DNA of 64,000 nucleotides from Madurella fahalii (Eukaryota; Ascomycota; Sordariomycetes; Sordariales), in NCBI GenBank assembly GCA_029876055.1, contig CM056876.1:4526001-4590000 (forward strand), written 5' to 3'. A model generated the notes under the pieces. It saw only the letters and a program-made list of their open reading frames with translations. It searched no databases and was not told where the DNA came from. Position 1 is the first letter of the stretch, and each line of letters starts with the position of its first letter. Shown here in pieces: positions 38,253 to 48,830 of the stretch. The translations under genes and the position numbers were made by a program.

Positions 38253-39430
38253 TCATCGCAACCTCTTGCGCATCTTAGCCAGCATATCAGCCACCTCGGA
38301 GAGCTTTTCGTAAGTCCCGCTCGGGAGTGTCATATCCAGCAACTCATCCAAGAGCAAGTTCACACGGCCGAGATCGGCCCTGCTCAAACGGCTCACCTCC
38401 CGTAACTCTTCGTTCTCAGCTTCGGCCTGAGCAAGCCGTTGCCTCAGGCGCTCGCTGTTGCGCTGTAGCTGCAGCTGCGGCTGTGGGTCGCTCTCGGCGG
38501 CGGCTGTCGATCCTTGCGGCACCAACTGGCTGCCGCCGCTTCCTTGCATCGGCATCAGGCGGCCAGGGGAGCCCGGGGTTAGGCTGTTATGCGTGATTGC
38601 TGCCGCCGACGAATCTGACTTTGGGACGTGGATTGCAGGTCTACCGCTGAGGATGTCAGGGTAAAGGTATTAGCAGAAGGATGACCGTCGAGTGTATGTT
38701 GAACGGTGGACTCGGAACACGAATGAACCGCGTATATAGGGACGGGTATGCTTTGCGATAGACAGGGTGGTCGTTGGCCGTCGCTTATCGTGCCGAGGGT
38801 TGGCGTCGAGAGATGCGCCCCGAGTAATTCCATGGGATTGACGGACTCGCCTCTGTTCAAGAGTGTTAGTGCGGCTGCTGACTGCAAATACGTGGCCCGA
38901 CAGTCTGAGTTTTGCGCTTACCTATCTGACGCCTCTAAGCTCACGCTATGTGATGACGCCCCTAGATGGAGAGGTTGAAAAGATGTATCCGAAAATGTCA
39001 GAGCGGGTATCATCAACGGCATGTCAATATGAATGTAGTCTAAGCAGCGCAATTAGTACAACATTGCCCAGTTATCGCCCCTGCCGGCCCTGGTCGGTGT
39101 CTGAAGAAGACTAACAGGGGTAAAACTGAGTTTTCAGTGAAAGATCATCGAGATACTGAACGTCGGGTATGAGGAGCCGAAAGAGGCTCCACCAGACATC
39201 TTCCTCGGACGTGCTGCTGTATGCCCTCTCAACCTGGACTTCGTGGATCGGGTCCATGAAGCGCTCATCGTCTGGTCTCTGCTTGGTATTGCAGCCTCCC
39301 TGTCGCTCGTGAAGAGATACCTTTCCCCGAGTGTCAAACGATTTCCAGCACCGGGGGCATCGATACGAGATCATATGCTTGCGGGCCAGGTGTTGCCTAA
39401 GGAGAAAACAGCGACAGTCAAGTAAAAGTT
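38253..39430 (-). pseudogene. Truncated C2H2 zinc-finger/coiled-coil gene
   Basis: On the minus strand, near 39430-39310, the frame reads CFLLRQHLARKHMISYRCPR followed by CWKSFDTRGKVSLHERQGGC, a pair of degenerate C2H2 fingers typical of fungal regulators, then VWWSLFRLLIPDVQYLDD. A stop follows at 39111. A likely 70-nt intron (donor GTAAGC near 38925, acceptor before 38857) leads into a Ser/Thr-rich region. The last part (38555-38253) is a leucine-rich coiled coil (LAQAEAENEELREVSRLSRA, LLDELLDMTLPS). I could not link all parts in frame. Upstream of about 39480 the sequence turns into a Copia gag fragment, so the 5' end appears lost to that insertion or a rearrangement. Could be a live gene with unusual exons. 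Confidence 0.4.
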
Positions 39431-39490
39431 CCTTCCAGCAGTCGATAGCTCTATAATAAATTTGGGCTTGGCTCCGATATCGATATACTC

Positions 39491-39808
39491 TTAGTACAAT
39501 ACTCTCTGGCTCTGGGCATCGAGATCGTAGGAACTGTCGATCGTGACTGTACTAGGCGTCGCAGCTCCGGCTGAGGAAGCCGTTGCGTGGCGTTCTGATT
39601 GCCTTACTAGGAGCTCTCGCTTTTCGAACTTCGCGATATCGGGTGGCAAAGGGACGCTCAAAAATGGCTCCCTGATACTTGCATTGGGATCGATCTTATC
39701 CCATAGGTCGGCGGCAACGGCTCTGGATTGGAACTCGTAGTTCCAGACACACCAGTCGTCTAGGCTTACGAGGCGGGCTGTAGTATCGTCGGTCTTCATA
39801 GTAGTCAT
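39491..39808 (-). mobile_element. Copia gag N-terminal fragment
   Basis: The minus-strand frame starts MTTMKTDDTTARLVSLDDWC and continues with VWNYEFQSRAVAADLWDKID, like the start of fungal Ty1/copia gag (compare LTSCDDWESWNLQF in the Copia element at 49298). It begins about 135 bp inside the LTR-like repeat at 39944-40451, as expected of a 5' LTR plus leader plus gag in minus orientation. It is cut off near 39480 where the C2H2 remnant begins. Confidence 0.65.
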
Positions 39809-39929
39809 CTTATATGATTTGATCGTCGCTCTTGCATTGTACTTCCAACAGTTGTTGATAATCGCGTTGATTACGTCTTAGATATATATCTGACTGAAGT
39901 TCTTGATCGTGGAAGCAAGAGGTCGCTCG

Positions 39930-39943
39930 CCGGGCTTATAACT
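39930..39943 (-). promoter_or_regulatory. Candidate primer-binding site of minus-strand Copia fragment
   Basis: Directly inside the LTR the minus strand reads GTTATAAGCCCGGC. Its complement contains GGCTTATAAC, which looks like the anticodon arm of a tRNA-Ile(UAU). This would be internal half-tRNA priming as known for Drosophila copia. Inference, not tested against a tRNA set. Confidence 0.35.
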
Positions 39944-40451
39944 GTTGGAACTATAGCCTGTAGCACCCACTTGATCAATTAGGCTCGTTGGGTACAGATC
40001 TATGTCAAAAGGGTCAGGTGCCAGTCCGAAGGATCAGGATCACAGGATCTAGTGTGGGAGCCAAACCCATGTACTCTATTGAGCTAAGGAAGACTGGCAG
40101 CTAACTGCGCCACTGTACGGACGTCATCCTGTACGTGTATCTCGTCTATAAAAGGAGCAAACTCTCTAGCAAAGATAGACGGGAGGGACACAATCAAGAC
40201 AATCAAGAAGACACACAAAAATCCTCAACTGTCATTTCCCAAGATTCAGAGGTGCCGTGTTTCCGACAATCTATATCTCTAGAAGGTCTTTATCAATAGG
40301 TTGGGCAGTCTCCCCTCTTGTTGTTGTTACATTGCAGATATCGCTCAGGAACCAGGGAGCTCAGAAGGGTAGCCCTGGGAACACCCGTCATATGTTGACA
40401 CCTGTTGGCAGGTGCCCCCAGCTGTACAAAGTGGGTCGCTCATTTCCAACA
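39944..40451 (-). repeat. LTR type C, interrupted by a solo LTR
   Basis: The ends are TGTTGGAACTATAG and CTCATTTCCAACA. The same ends and interior pieces (GTTGGGTAC; GCAGGTGCYCCCAGCTGYAC) occur at 43712-43896. Removing the nested 266-bp LTR and one target duplication leaves about 237 bp. No target duplication is seen around it, which fits a truncated element whose gag fragment lies to its left. Confidence 0.65.
40003..40268 (+). repeat. Solo LTR (type B relative) nested in LTR C
   Basis: It starts TGTCAAAAGGGTCAGG and ends AGAGGTGCCGTGTTTCCGACA, close to the ends of LTR B at 54154-54412. It is flanked by a perfect 5-bp target duplication ATCTA (39998-40002 and 40269-40273). A TATAAAAGG box near 40147 could be the LTR promoter. 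Confidence 0.85.
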
Positions 40452-41689
40452 CGTACAGTCCAATAGGCCCCCCGCCGAGGCAATAGCTATCCTGCTCCTG
40501 TAGGCCGGGTGCGAGCCGGGACCGCAATTCCACTATCCTTCCCTCGGTCCAGTATAACTGCTACGGCCTACCTTCCGCCGGGCGCAACCCCGGCTTCAAG
40601 CTTCCCGTTGCACTACAAGGGTCTCCCTACGAAGCCGAAGCCGCAGTGCCGACCGTGTTTTGCAGCGGCACTGTCCTTCGTAGGAGCTACCACGCCGGTA
40701 CAGCTCCCAACAGCTCGCCCGCTACTAACCTGCTCTGATCCACCGCTGTATTTCCTCCTCTTGTAGTGTACTGTTTGTCAAGAGGGCGAAGCGCCTCGTG
40801 GGAAGACCGGCCGCCCGTTGATTTGCCTCCCTTAACGAACCCATAACCTTCCGTCTCCTCGGTCGATTAACAACTCTTACAATTGGAATCGTACTTCGGC
40901 TTTCGCTCCGTATCCTCGTCGTAGCTGCGTCTAGGCTCTCGTCGCCACTCCTAGCAGCCGCGCTCCCAGAACCGGGCAAGGCCGGGGGTGCCCTGTCTCT
41001 TCTTCAGAACGTCGAAAGAGTCGGGTAGTTTTCGTACCCAGTATCCCCCTAACTTGCAAACTTGTTGCAGTGCGATTGTCGTTGTTGTCGTCGTCGAAGT
41101 GGTGGTCGTGATTGTCGGGCGGGGTGGTGAGGGATTTTCGGGCGCTCGAAGACCTCACGTCAAGACCTCGAAAAACCCACGCTTCCAGCGTTCAACGCCC
41201 GCGCAAGGCTTGCGCGGCACTGCAACCCCTTGGAATCAATAGAGTAGGTCGTAACGGTACTACCTATCGATTTTTGCGATGCCCGACTGCCTACGCGGCA
41301 GCCCCCGGCGTTGTTTCGCCGGGAAGGGAATGTTTGATATATATAGTTCCGAGTAGTTTCAATTGCTTTTCATGGTTAGTTACAGGTATACAATTGACGT
41401 TTCTTGTTGCATAGTCGCGGAAAAGTTTGTTGGAACTACACTTGGTTTCTAGCTTCGTTACGTCCCTTTGCAGATGAAAGAATCCTCCGAATTTGATCTT
41501 CACACCCAATGCTAAATGCTTATGTTGAATAAGCACCCAATCCCTCATAGCGAAATTCATGCCTCTTACCCTTGTCGTTCAACATCAACCCCCTCGAGAT
41601 AGCCTTAGAAGGACAGAGCCTTTAGGGTCAAAACATCGTCTTGTTCGGTAGCATAACTATGGCGACTAGAGGCAAGGATCTCTCAACAA
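40452..41689. other. Unassigned, moderately GC-rich sequence in transposon zone
   Basis: Short frames only; no domain recognised. It may be decayed transposon leader sequence. A (GTT/GTC)-rich microsatellite-like tract lies at about 41072-41115. Confidence 0.35.
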
Positions 41690-42046
41690 TCACCCGAAAA
41701 CGCACTATTTTGTTATCAGTATGCACTAAACTTCAACAAGGGGCCCGCCGATAATCCTTACCGTCGTGCTAAAACAGAAAGTGCTACAGCAATTAAAATC
41801 CCTCTGAGTTTTGGTCAGCATCAGGCTGGAACAACTCGATTCAATACTCACATTACAGCAACTGCTCTCGCACGACACGCCGCTGCAAATAGCACCCTGC
41901 CGTTTGAAGATGGTGTTCGCGGCGTGCTCGACCTGCCAGGTACCCGGTCTTGCTTCTCGAGCGTTTCGGATCGTCGAAACCCCTGATTGTGGCAAGGCCA
42001 CAGAGTTGCCCAACAGAAGAGCACTAATGGTCCATGCCAGACGCAT
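41690..42046 (-). CDS. Small secreted cysteine-rich peptide with Kex2-type site
   Basis: Predicted about 83 aa in three exons: 42046-41852, 41803-41762, 41704-41690, with introns of 48 nt (GTGAGT...CTCAG, branch GCTGACC) and 57 nt (GTAAGG...AATAG, branch ACTGATAAC), both phase 0. The N-terminus MRLAWTISALLLGNSVALPQ is a good signal peptide. A Lys-Arg pair (FKRQGAIC, about residues 48-55) would be cut by Kex2 and leave a mature peptide of about 33 residues. It holds eight to nine cysteines, including CC pairs, partly encoded by exon 2 (FNCCSTFCF). I do not recognise the fold; it resembles fungal effector or antimicrobial-type small secreted proteins. Expression is unproven and the gene lies in a transposon-rich zone. 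Confidence 0.6.
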
Positions 42047-43711
42047 TTTGTGTATTTGAAAGAGAAACTTCTAGCTGGTGGGTAATGTAGTTTATCAGTT
42101 CAGTATCAGTCTCGGACTAGGTGTCGCGTGAGCTGTCAACCGCGCCTTGGATGTTGCGTCAAAGAACAGAAGATACTACCTACCGGTTAAAGTGGATCAG
42201 AAGAATGAACAACGGAATTGCCAACAAAACCCTGTCGGAGACAACCGCGGGAAGGGGTACGAGCTGCTGTAGGTGTTTAACACATATTGAGAGGCTCAAA
42301 TTGGAGACGATGCCGATTTCTCGCGGGGTGACTTATTTATACTAGATCAGCAATACAGTCCTTCTGGGCCACAGTGGTATCTCCACGTAATGAAACCACA
42401 CAACGAATAAACGGGAGCTTCTGACGTCCATTGGGGTCGCTGCATGAGACCACGGGGAGGCGGACAGCACGAGGGAGACATCGCCGAACAAGAAGGCAGG
42501 TACCAAAGAATGCCAATCTTAGGTACACCTCTGCCGGGGTTCCAAATCTAATAAGCCAGGGTGCTAACCAGGGTGCCGGCCAGGGTACTGGCAGGGGGAA
42601 TGGACCTGGCCAGGCCATTCGGTAACATAATAATATACAGGGCATAGCCATATGGATATATCAGTAATTTATTGTATTCTCCGTCTCAATACATCATACT
42701 GTAAACAACTATTATATTAGTCCTCTGACACAGCTGCCTATCAAGTCACTGACCTATAGAAACAGTATAAAAGTTACTTTAGAATAAAACGATCTACGAC
42801 GACTTAGCTATGCTTGTTAGGTTTGAATCCCCGGCGGGGGTTAAATTATGTGAGTCTGCAGGACGCACAGTACGACTTGCCATCGGGTCCCTAGTAAAAG
42901 TGTCTCTGATTGTGGTGTGCATTTAATTAGATAGCATTGCCTTGTGGGAGCTCTATTCCCAGCAGCCATGATAAGTCGATGTGGAGCTTCGGAAGAATAT
43001 CTCACCGCATTATGCCTCGCCCGAGCAACTGTCCCGCCTGAGACTGACATTTGCTGACGGTTCAAAGCGACTCAATCTGTAGATCGATTTCCGCATTTGT
43101 ATATATTTGTCGACTGGAGGGCCGCCCCACAGGTCGTGGGGAATGCCAAGATGGAACTTCTTGCACCTGCCCAATGAGTGACTCGTTTGGTGTAAAGATA
43201 CCGGCGAAGAACTATCCATCCCGTTACCAGGCTGACTTCCTTGTAAGATTATCAGAGCGGGGCGGCCTAAGGTTCCGTATCAAGTATACCCTGCGGCTCT
43301 CGACGTTGATGTCATTTCCCGGAGCGATGACAACATGACTAATGTGGTTTATATATTCCCGCCAGGACGGTGACCGAGACAGCAGGGCGATTCCGAGCGG
43401 ATACTTAGTCCAGTTGTGCGCTGATCTTGAGTCTCAAATCCTATTCAACGACTGCCGTTACAGACACCGGGTGTAGATGTCTCCGAGATATGTCCATCGG
43501 TCAGCACGGGAGGATTATCAGACCGTAGTTATGTCCGTTGGTGGGCCATTAGGAGAACGTGAGTAAGAGTGTGACCGCGAAAGGATGCCGCGAGCCACCC
43601 GAGGATGGATGTTTCCCCATCCGAACAGAAGGCGCCGATCCATCTGACAGATCTCCGGCACCCTTCTTTCCCTCATTCGGTGGAAAAGAACGTCCTTTTC
43701 GATCCCATTGT
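42047..43711. other. Unassigned region in transposon zone
   Basis: No coding region with support. The plus frame ending near 42625 is Gly/Gln-rich (QGANQGAGQGTGRGNGPGQ) but has no other support. The first part contains the promoter of the cysteine-rich peptide gene. Confidence 0.35.
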
Positions 43712-43896
43712 TGTTGGAACTACAGTCATCTGGCACTCAATCAACAAATTGGTTTATTGGGTACCTACAAATACGGTCCGTAGACCTCATGAGGGCAAAC
43801 TCGGACGCGCGTCATGTGATCTGACTCCTGTTAGCAGGTGCTCCCAGCTGCACAAAGGGTGTCGCTCATTTGCGACACCAACGCTCATTTCCAACA
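43712..43896. repeat. LTR type C, second copy (solo)
   Basis: The ends are TGTTGGAACTACAG and GCTCATTTCCAACA; 185 bp. It aligns with both halves of the LTR at 39944-40451. Flanks ATTGT/ATTCC do not form a clear target duplication. Confidence 0.6.
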
Positions 43897-44190
43897 ATTC
43901 CCTTCAAACGCCGCTCAAGCGTTCTTTGCGGTACTAAATGTTACTTTACAGCTGTGGCAAGACGGAGTTTATTATCGCGTTCGATAGCTTGAAGGGCGAG
44001 CTGCACTTATACTTCATTTCGATTTGCTGGTATTTTTGACATTTTTGTGATAAATAGTATGTAAGTCGATTGTACCTATTTACGAGACATCCCACATATA
44101 GGACACACATCTTTATATATAACCCTGAGAACCAATATTTAATAAAATCACAACGTTATATAGATAAAAATAAATCAAAAATATAGAGGT
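43897..44190. other. AT-rich unassigned sequence
   Basis: AT-rich, no gene. It separates LTR C from pogo copy 2. Confidence 0.35.
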
Positions 44191-44690
44191 TAACGTGATT
44201 GATAAGCGAGTGGTAAATGTCACCACCCTAATTGGACTGTCGTACAACATCCAACACCATAAACCACCAAAAAATGCCAGCCCAACGAAACGAAGCTCAG
44301 ATGCAGCTTGCACTCCAAGCTATCAAGCGCGACAAAGAGTTGAATGTCTATACAGCTGCAGGGCGCTATAAAGTATCTTATATGATGATTCGACGACGAC
44401 AATGGGGAGTTCGTCCAAGAGCAGATACGATCCCCAATAATCGGAATCTCGACCCTATTGGAGAGCAGGTTATTGTACGGAGTATTCTTGACCTGTACGA
44501 GCAAGGATTTTCGCCAGGATACGATATGGTGGAAGATATGGCCAACTTGCTATGTGTGTTATGTGGCGCGTTATATGTCGGAAAGCGTTGGGCTTCGAAC
44601 TTCGTACGGCGATAACTAGAGCTCAGGGTACGATAGATGTGTCTGTACGACTACCAAAGAGCCTTATACGAAGATCTAGAGAAAATTGGT
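44191..44690 (+). mobile_element. Pogo-type transposon remnant (copy 2), 5' part
   Basis: It begins TAACGTGATTGATAAGCGAG, matching the end of copy 1. An ATG at 44274 opens a 114-codon frame (MPAQRNEAQMQLALQAIKRD, then YKVSYMMIRRRQWGVRPRAD, VEDMANLLCVLCG, GKRWASNFVRR) covering the psq and CENP-B-type HTH regions, ending in a stop at 44615. Degenerate similarity (YDYQRALYED) runs to about 44690. No right inverted repeat and no catalytic core are seen. The sequence beyond is AT-rich. Confidence 0.75.
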
Positions 44691-44971
44691 ATATAGTTTA
44701 ACCCCGTTTGCAATATAATTGTAAAATATAGGATTGTCAAGTCGGATATCTAGAACTTTAACAAGATGGGGTTTATAATAGATTAGATCTTACCTACCCT
44801 TATTATTACCTTATCTGAAGACTGTATAAAGGTTAAGAAGATCTAGCTCGGTAATCGGGAATAGATGACAGTAATCTAGACTGTACAATCAAATAGTGAT
44901 ATTTATCAGATAAAATGCAGATTTAGCATTCTACGACTAACAATCGTGGAGCTCCTCACCTTTTGGGTGTT

Positions 44972-45054
44972 TGGTATAGTTGGTAGTTTGCGACAATTAA
45001 GAGTCTCAGTGCCTCTTTGGTACTAGCTAATTAAAAGGTCGTAGGTTCGATCCC
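44972..45054 (+). promoter_or_regulatory. tRNA-like A and B boxes (possible RNA polymerase III promoter) in TRIM copy 1
   Basis: TGGTATAGTTGG (44972-44983) fits the A-box consensus TRGCNNAGYNGG with one mismatch. GGTTCGATCCC (45044-45054) fits the B box GGTTCGANTCC with one mismatch. The stretch AATTAAAAGGTCGTAGG just before the B box resembles the 3' half of a tRNA-Lys(CUU). In TRIM copy 2 the B box is a perfect GGTTCGATTCC. Confidence 0.55.
44996..45005 (+). promoter_or_regulatory. Candidate primer-binding site of TRIM copy 1
   Basis: ATTAAGAGTC directly follows the 5' terminal repeat. It is complementary to GACTCTTAAT, the expected anticodon-arm sequence of tRNA-Lys(CUU), not to a tRNA 3' end. 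The same 10 bases follow the 5' repeat of TRIM copy 2 and of the Copia element. Confidence 0.5.
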
Positions 45055-45300
45055 CGCGTAGAGCAGATCTGCCACCCAGCGAGAAAACGCTAAGACCTTA
45101 CATAAGCTCGAGACGAGGTGCGGGTAAACGGAGTTGGTGGTCTCCAGGAGGCAAAAGGTCTCCAGCCCTAAACCCTCAGGATGTCTTTAGAGCTGAGAGG
45201 GTGTGTCAGATAAAATGCAGGTTTAGCATTCTACGACTAACAATCGTGGAGCTCCTTACCTTTTGAGTGTTTGGTGTAGTTGGTAGTTTATGACAATATT

Positions 45301-45725
45301 ATCTCTCTGTATATAGTAGTTGCAAAGAAAGTCTATCTTAACAGTTGGTATTATAATAGCCTTTTTCTACCCGATTAGATTGTTGATCTTTTAGAAACTG
45401 GTTAGATGAATAACTAGATTAGTCTTAATTGAATTAAATACTTCGACCAATATTCTAGTACTTGTACGATAGGTAAAAAGTAACTCTTGATCCTCGATAG
45501 ATATAAGAGCTACTATTCAGCTGAATTTAAGGATTACTATAAAGAAAACAATATCACTACTCTTTATATACTCTGTATTCATCTTATCTACTCTAGCCAC
45601 TAGATATTAGGTGTTTTAGTATATTAAAGCAGGTATATGACAAGGAAATCGAGACGTTGATATATAACCACATTCACTATATTACTAAACCCGAGTTCTT
45701 TCTCGCCTTCTTTAATGCATTTAGA
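45301..45725. other. AT-rich decayed sequence
   Basis: Strongly AT-rich, consistent with RIP-type decay. No recognisable gene or element. Confidence 0.4.
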
Positions 45726-45730
45726 GTAAC

Positions 45731-46121
45731 TATCGCAAACTACTAACTACACCAAACACCCAAAAGGTAAGGAGCTCCACGATTATTAGTCGTAGAATGC
45801 TAAATCTGTATTTTATCTGACACACTCCCTCAGCTCTAAAGACATCCTGAGAGTTTAGGGCTGGAGACTTTTTGCCTCCTAGAGACTACCAACTCCGTTT
45901 ACCCGCACCTCGTCTCGAGCTTATGTAAGGTCTTGGCGCTTTTCACCGGGTGGCAGATCTGCTTTACGTAGGAATCGAACCTACAACTTTTTAATCAGCT
46001 AGCACCAAAGAGGTATTGAGACTCTTAATTATCGCAAACTACCAACTACACCAAACACCCAAAAGATAAGGAGCTCCATGATTGTTGGTTGTAGAATGCT
46101 AAATCTGCATTTTATCTGACA
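45731..46121 (-). mobile_element. TRIM-like element with tRNA-like sequence (copy 2, inverted)
   Basis: This 391-bp second copy is in the opposite orientation. Terminal repeats of 92 bp lie at 46030-46121 (5') and 45731-45822 (3'). The flanks GTAAC (45726-45730) and GTAAT (46122-46126) form a target duplication with one C-to-T change. A perfect B box (reverse complement GGAATCGAACC at 45971-45981) and an A box (CCAACTACACCA at 46042-46053) are present, as are the purine tract and the primer-site motif. Confidence 0.85.
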
Positions 46122-46265
46122 GTAATATTTAAATCTGAAAACGTATAAGGAGGTTTCTAAGGAGCAGGCCTTATTCCATTTGACCTGGAAAAGGTGATAT
46201 CTAAGCTAGATATCAAGCTTCGTATGCTAATATCGACTGGCCTCCCAGAGATCTCGTCTAATAAC

Positions 46266-46526
46266 TGTCGGATGCACAGCACCTCTGAACGTTCGGAGTT
46301 AAATTTGGGATAGAAATTCAGATGTAAATTGAAGATGTCTTGTTTTCCTCCTTGTCTAACGGAGGTGAGCTTCCTTCTTATTCCCAATTTCCTGGACCAC
46401 GGAGACCCGGGTTAACGGGTCTCCGAGAGATCGGATCACACTTATCCGAGTCGCACTAATCCGGATCACACTGATCCGGGTTCGTGTTTTGCAGATCCAG
46501 GATCCAGCTTCTTGACCCTTTTGACA
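46266..46526 (-). repeat. Solo LTR type B
   Basis: This 261-bp repeat reads TGTCGGATGCACAGCACC to CTTTTGACA on the plus strand, the reverse complement of the Copia 3' LTR at 54154-54412. It is flanked by a perfect 5-bp target duplication ATAAC (46261-46265, 46527-46531). The interior has threefold GATCACACTNATCCG-like repeats. Confidence 0.9.
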
Positions 46527-46531
46527 ATAAC

Positions 46532-47200
46532 TAGGTCTCTCAAATACTACAAAATACCACCGAGACCTCATTACAGTCAACATATATCAAGGGTTATATT
46601 GCTAGGCATCAAGACAACTATAATGAGAGCCCTCTGGGCTAGACCGGGGGAACCGGCCGAATGACGGTGGATGATGTCACTGTACTAAGGTAGATAAGAA
46701 CCCCGTGGGAATCCCTCTCACGCGGGGAACTTCTGATCTGTAAGGATCAGTCTCTGTGTAGTCAATGACAATAGAAGGCTATTCGTGAAGCTATTGCCCA
46801 CTGATCGAATCCTTTTCGGTACTGAGATATCGTAATCCATCTCCCTCAACGTGTTCCCAGAACAACCCTGTTACGTGGTGGGAGCCCAGATAGGCCAGAC
46901 GGCCAGGATCCCAGGGGTCATGTGACCCCAGGATTCTGGAACCTTCCTGGGCACTGGCCCATTCTTGTCATATATTACTGGGCTCCCGCACTCTTGACAG
47001 TGCAAGATAGACAACAACAATTTTGGTCTTATTTTTTGACTTTCCCACGCGACAAGGAGTACCCGGCTCGTACCTGGATCCCGACCGGTTACGTGGTCGT
47101 TGTGGTATCATCTTTGAATTGCTAGGCAGTCGTGCCTCTTGCGGAGGGTTTAAGGTACAAACCTTAGGATCCCGTACTCCTTATACACGCCCAACGACAA
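46532..47200. other. Unassigned repeat-like sequence
   Basis: Part of it (46788-46870) recurs inverted at 49047-49129. A TGTTACGTGG string at 46869 looks like an LTR start but no partner end or target duplication was found. No gene. Confidence 0.35.
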
Positions 47201-47215
47201 CGAAAGGCTGTAAGT

Positions 47216-48060
47216 TATAAGGAAGCTGGTAGAGAGGCTGGCCTTACCTCTCTGACTAGATATCTCCTCGAGGCGGATCTTCGCTGTATATAGTTTAGAT
47301 AGCACGTTCGTAGAGATTGCAAATCTAGGGACTTCAAGGAATGGAGATGGTGTTAAGCAGAGCTTGGGAAACGCGTTGAAAACAAGAGGTTAGAGGCTGG
47401 CCTACCAGACTAGCCGACGAAGGTCCTCCTGAATTACTATTCACCAACAAGATTCTTCGAAAACATCAGGACCTTACCAAAGCCCAGAGCTCCCTACTGA
47501 TACAAACCCAGATAGGAACCATTGGCCTCAGGGACTTCCTTTTCTAGCGTAGAGTTCCGAATCTCCCTATTCTCTACTGCAGCTGTGGAGAGGGCCGGGA
47601 AACAGTGGAGCACCTCGTTGTGTGGTGTCTGATACTGCCGAAGCCTAGAACCTAGCTAAGAACAGAAATTCGAACCCACCGGGATCTCAGCTTGGTGTTA
47701 CAAGGCTAGGGCTCCCGGAACCTCAGGCTGTTAAGGAGGGTTTTGGGCTAGCTAATGGATTTAGGTCGTCTGATAATACAATCTAGTTCGACAGCTGGAA
47801 CTGGAAGCAGAGAAGGCTGAAGAGGAGGCGGAGAGGGCAGACAAATCCGAAGCCGAAGACTAGAAGTCTTCAGGGCCTAGTATAAAGCCTTCCTTTCGTT
47901 TGCAACCAACTGACGTCTACTGCAACTATTTTTCCTATTACTTGTTGATATAGGTTTTTCACCCGGCTTTTACAGCACGGTTTTCCTATGTACTTAGCAG
48001 TAGAGGGTCTGACACACCCTATCTTGGGAAAAACGGTGTAGGAAGAATAATAATATATAT
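47216..48060 (+). mobile_element. 3' remnant of a Tad-like non-LTR retrotransposon (LINE)
   Basis: The translated plus strand near 47480-47640 reads TKAQSSLLIQTQIGTIGLRD then FLF and, after a stop, RRVPNLPILYCSCGEGRETV with EHLVVWC. This matches the C-terminal CCHC-like motif region of Tad-clade LINE proteins (C-X-C-G-x-x-x-E-T-x-E-H-L-x-x-x-C). Stops interrupt every frame. A T- and AAT-rich end (GGAAGAATAATAATATATAT near 48040-48060) could be the element's 3' tail. The reverse transcriptase is not present. Confidence 0.65.
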
Positions 48061-48830
48061 ATCAGTGAATACTTAGTTAAACAGATTCAAAACTCCTGAA
48101 CCATATATCCTCTATACTTCTTATACTACTAATACTCTTATACTATAGTAGATGCTTAGGTAATACCTTTTACCTCTTCTCAACTCCTGTCTTTATAGAG
48201 CTTTATACCTTAGACATAGTTTGTTTATATGCTATATTAGATTGATGCTATCAAAGTATTTATTCACATTCGCTAACAATGGAATTATTCCCTTACATAT
48301 TTATGTTATAACAATACTAGAGACATCAACTAGTTACTTTGCTCAGCTTTTTATCTTATATATATAAACTTAGCTAAAGTTATAAATTTAGATAGTTCTA
48401 TCTTACTAAGATTAGAATAAAGTATATACCTATTAAGATATAAACGATGTAATCCTATAGTATTGATAGAGTAATTAGGAAATTTATCTATAACGTACAT
48501 GATAAGTGAGTGATCTAGACAAGCGAGTGATCCAGACAAGCGAGTGATCCAGACAAGCGAGTGATCCACTTTCCAACGCAACACACCTCTTCCACACAAA
48601 ACATCACATTGCTCTACGACTAATAATAGAAAATCTTTCGTACGAAGCCAAAATGCAACTAGTGCTCAACGCTAATCAACGAGACCAAAATCTCAGCGAC
48701 CAAGCTATAGCGAAAATCTATACCGTTAATAAGGATACTCTCCGTCACCGACACGCCGATCGGCCTACAAGATACGATATACCAGTTAATTCACGCAAGC
48801 TTACGGATTTGGAGGAGAAAACGATTGTTC

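Larger units (their letters stand above)
44904..45295 (+). mobile_element. TRIM-like element with tRNA-like sequence (copy 1)
   Basis: This 392-bp non-coding element has two 92-bp direct terminal repeats (44904-44995 and 45204-45295). The 3' copy starts TGTCAGATAAAATGC and both end in GACA; the 5' copy has TATCAG, a G-to-A change. It is flanked by a perfect 5-bp target duplication ATATT (44899-44903, 45296-45300). After the left repeat comes ATTAAGAGTC (primer-site position), and before the right repeat a purine tract AGCTGAGAGGGTG. These are the marks of a TRIM. The repeat end and interior also carry tRNA-like A and B boxes. The Copia element at 49130 has the same left repeat and primer site, so it or a relative may mobilise this element. 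Confidence 0.85.

Noticed and set aside
42431..42625. Gly/Gln-rich plus-strand frame as a gene
   Set aside because: Short, repetitive, no start context or homologous motif; likely chance.
44897..45300. Simple tRNA-derived SINE
   Set aside because: The 92-bp direct terminal repeats, 5-bp target duplication, primer site and purine tract show an LTR-type element; tRNA-like boxes are an added feature.
46869..47150. Ty3-type solo LTR starting TGTTACGTGG
   Set aside because: No matching end or target duplication was found.
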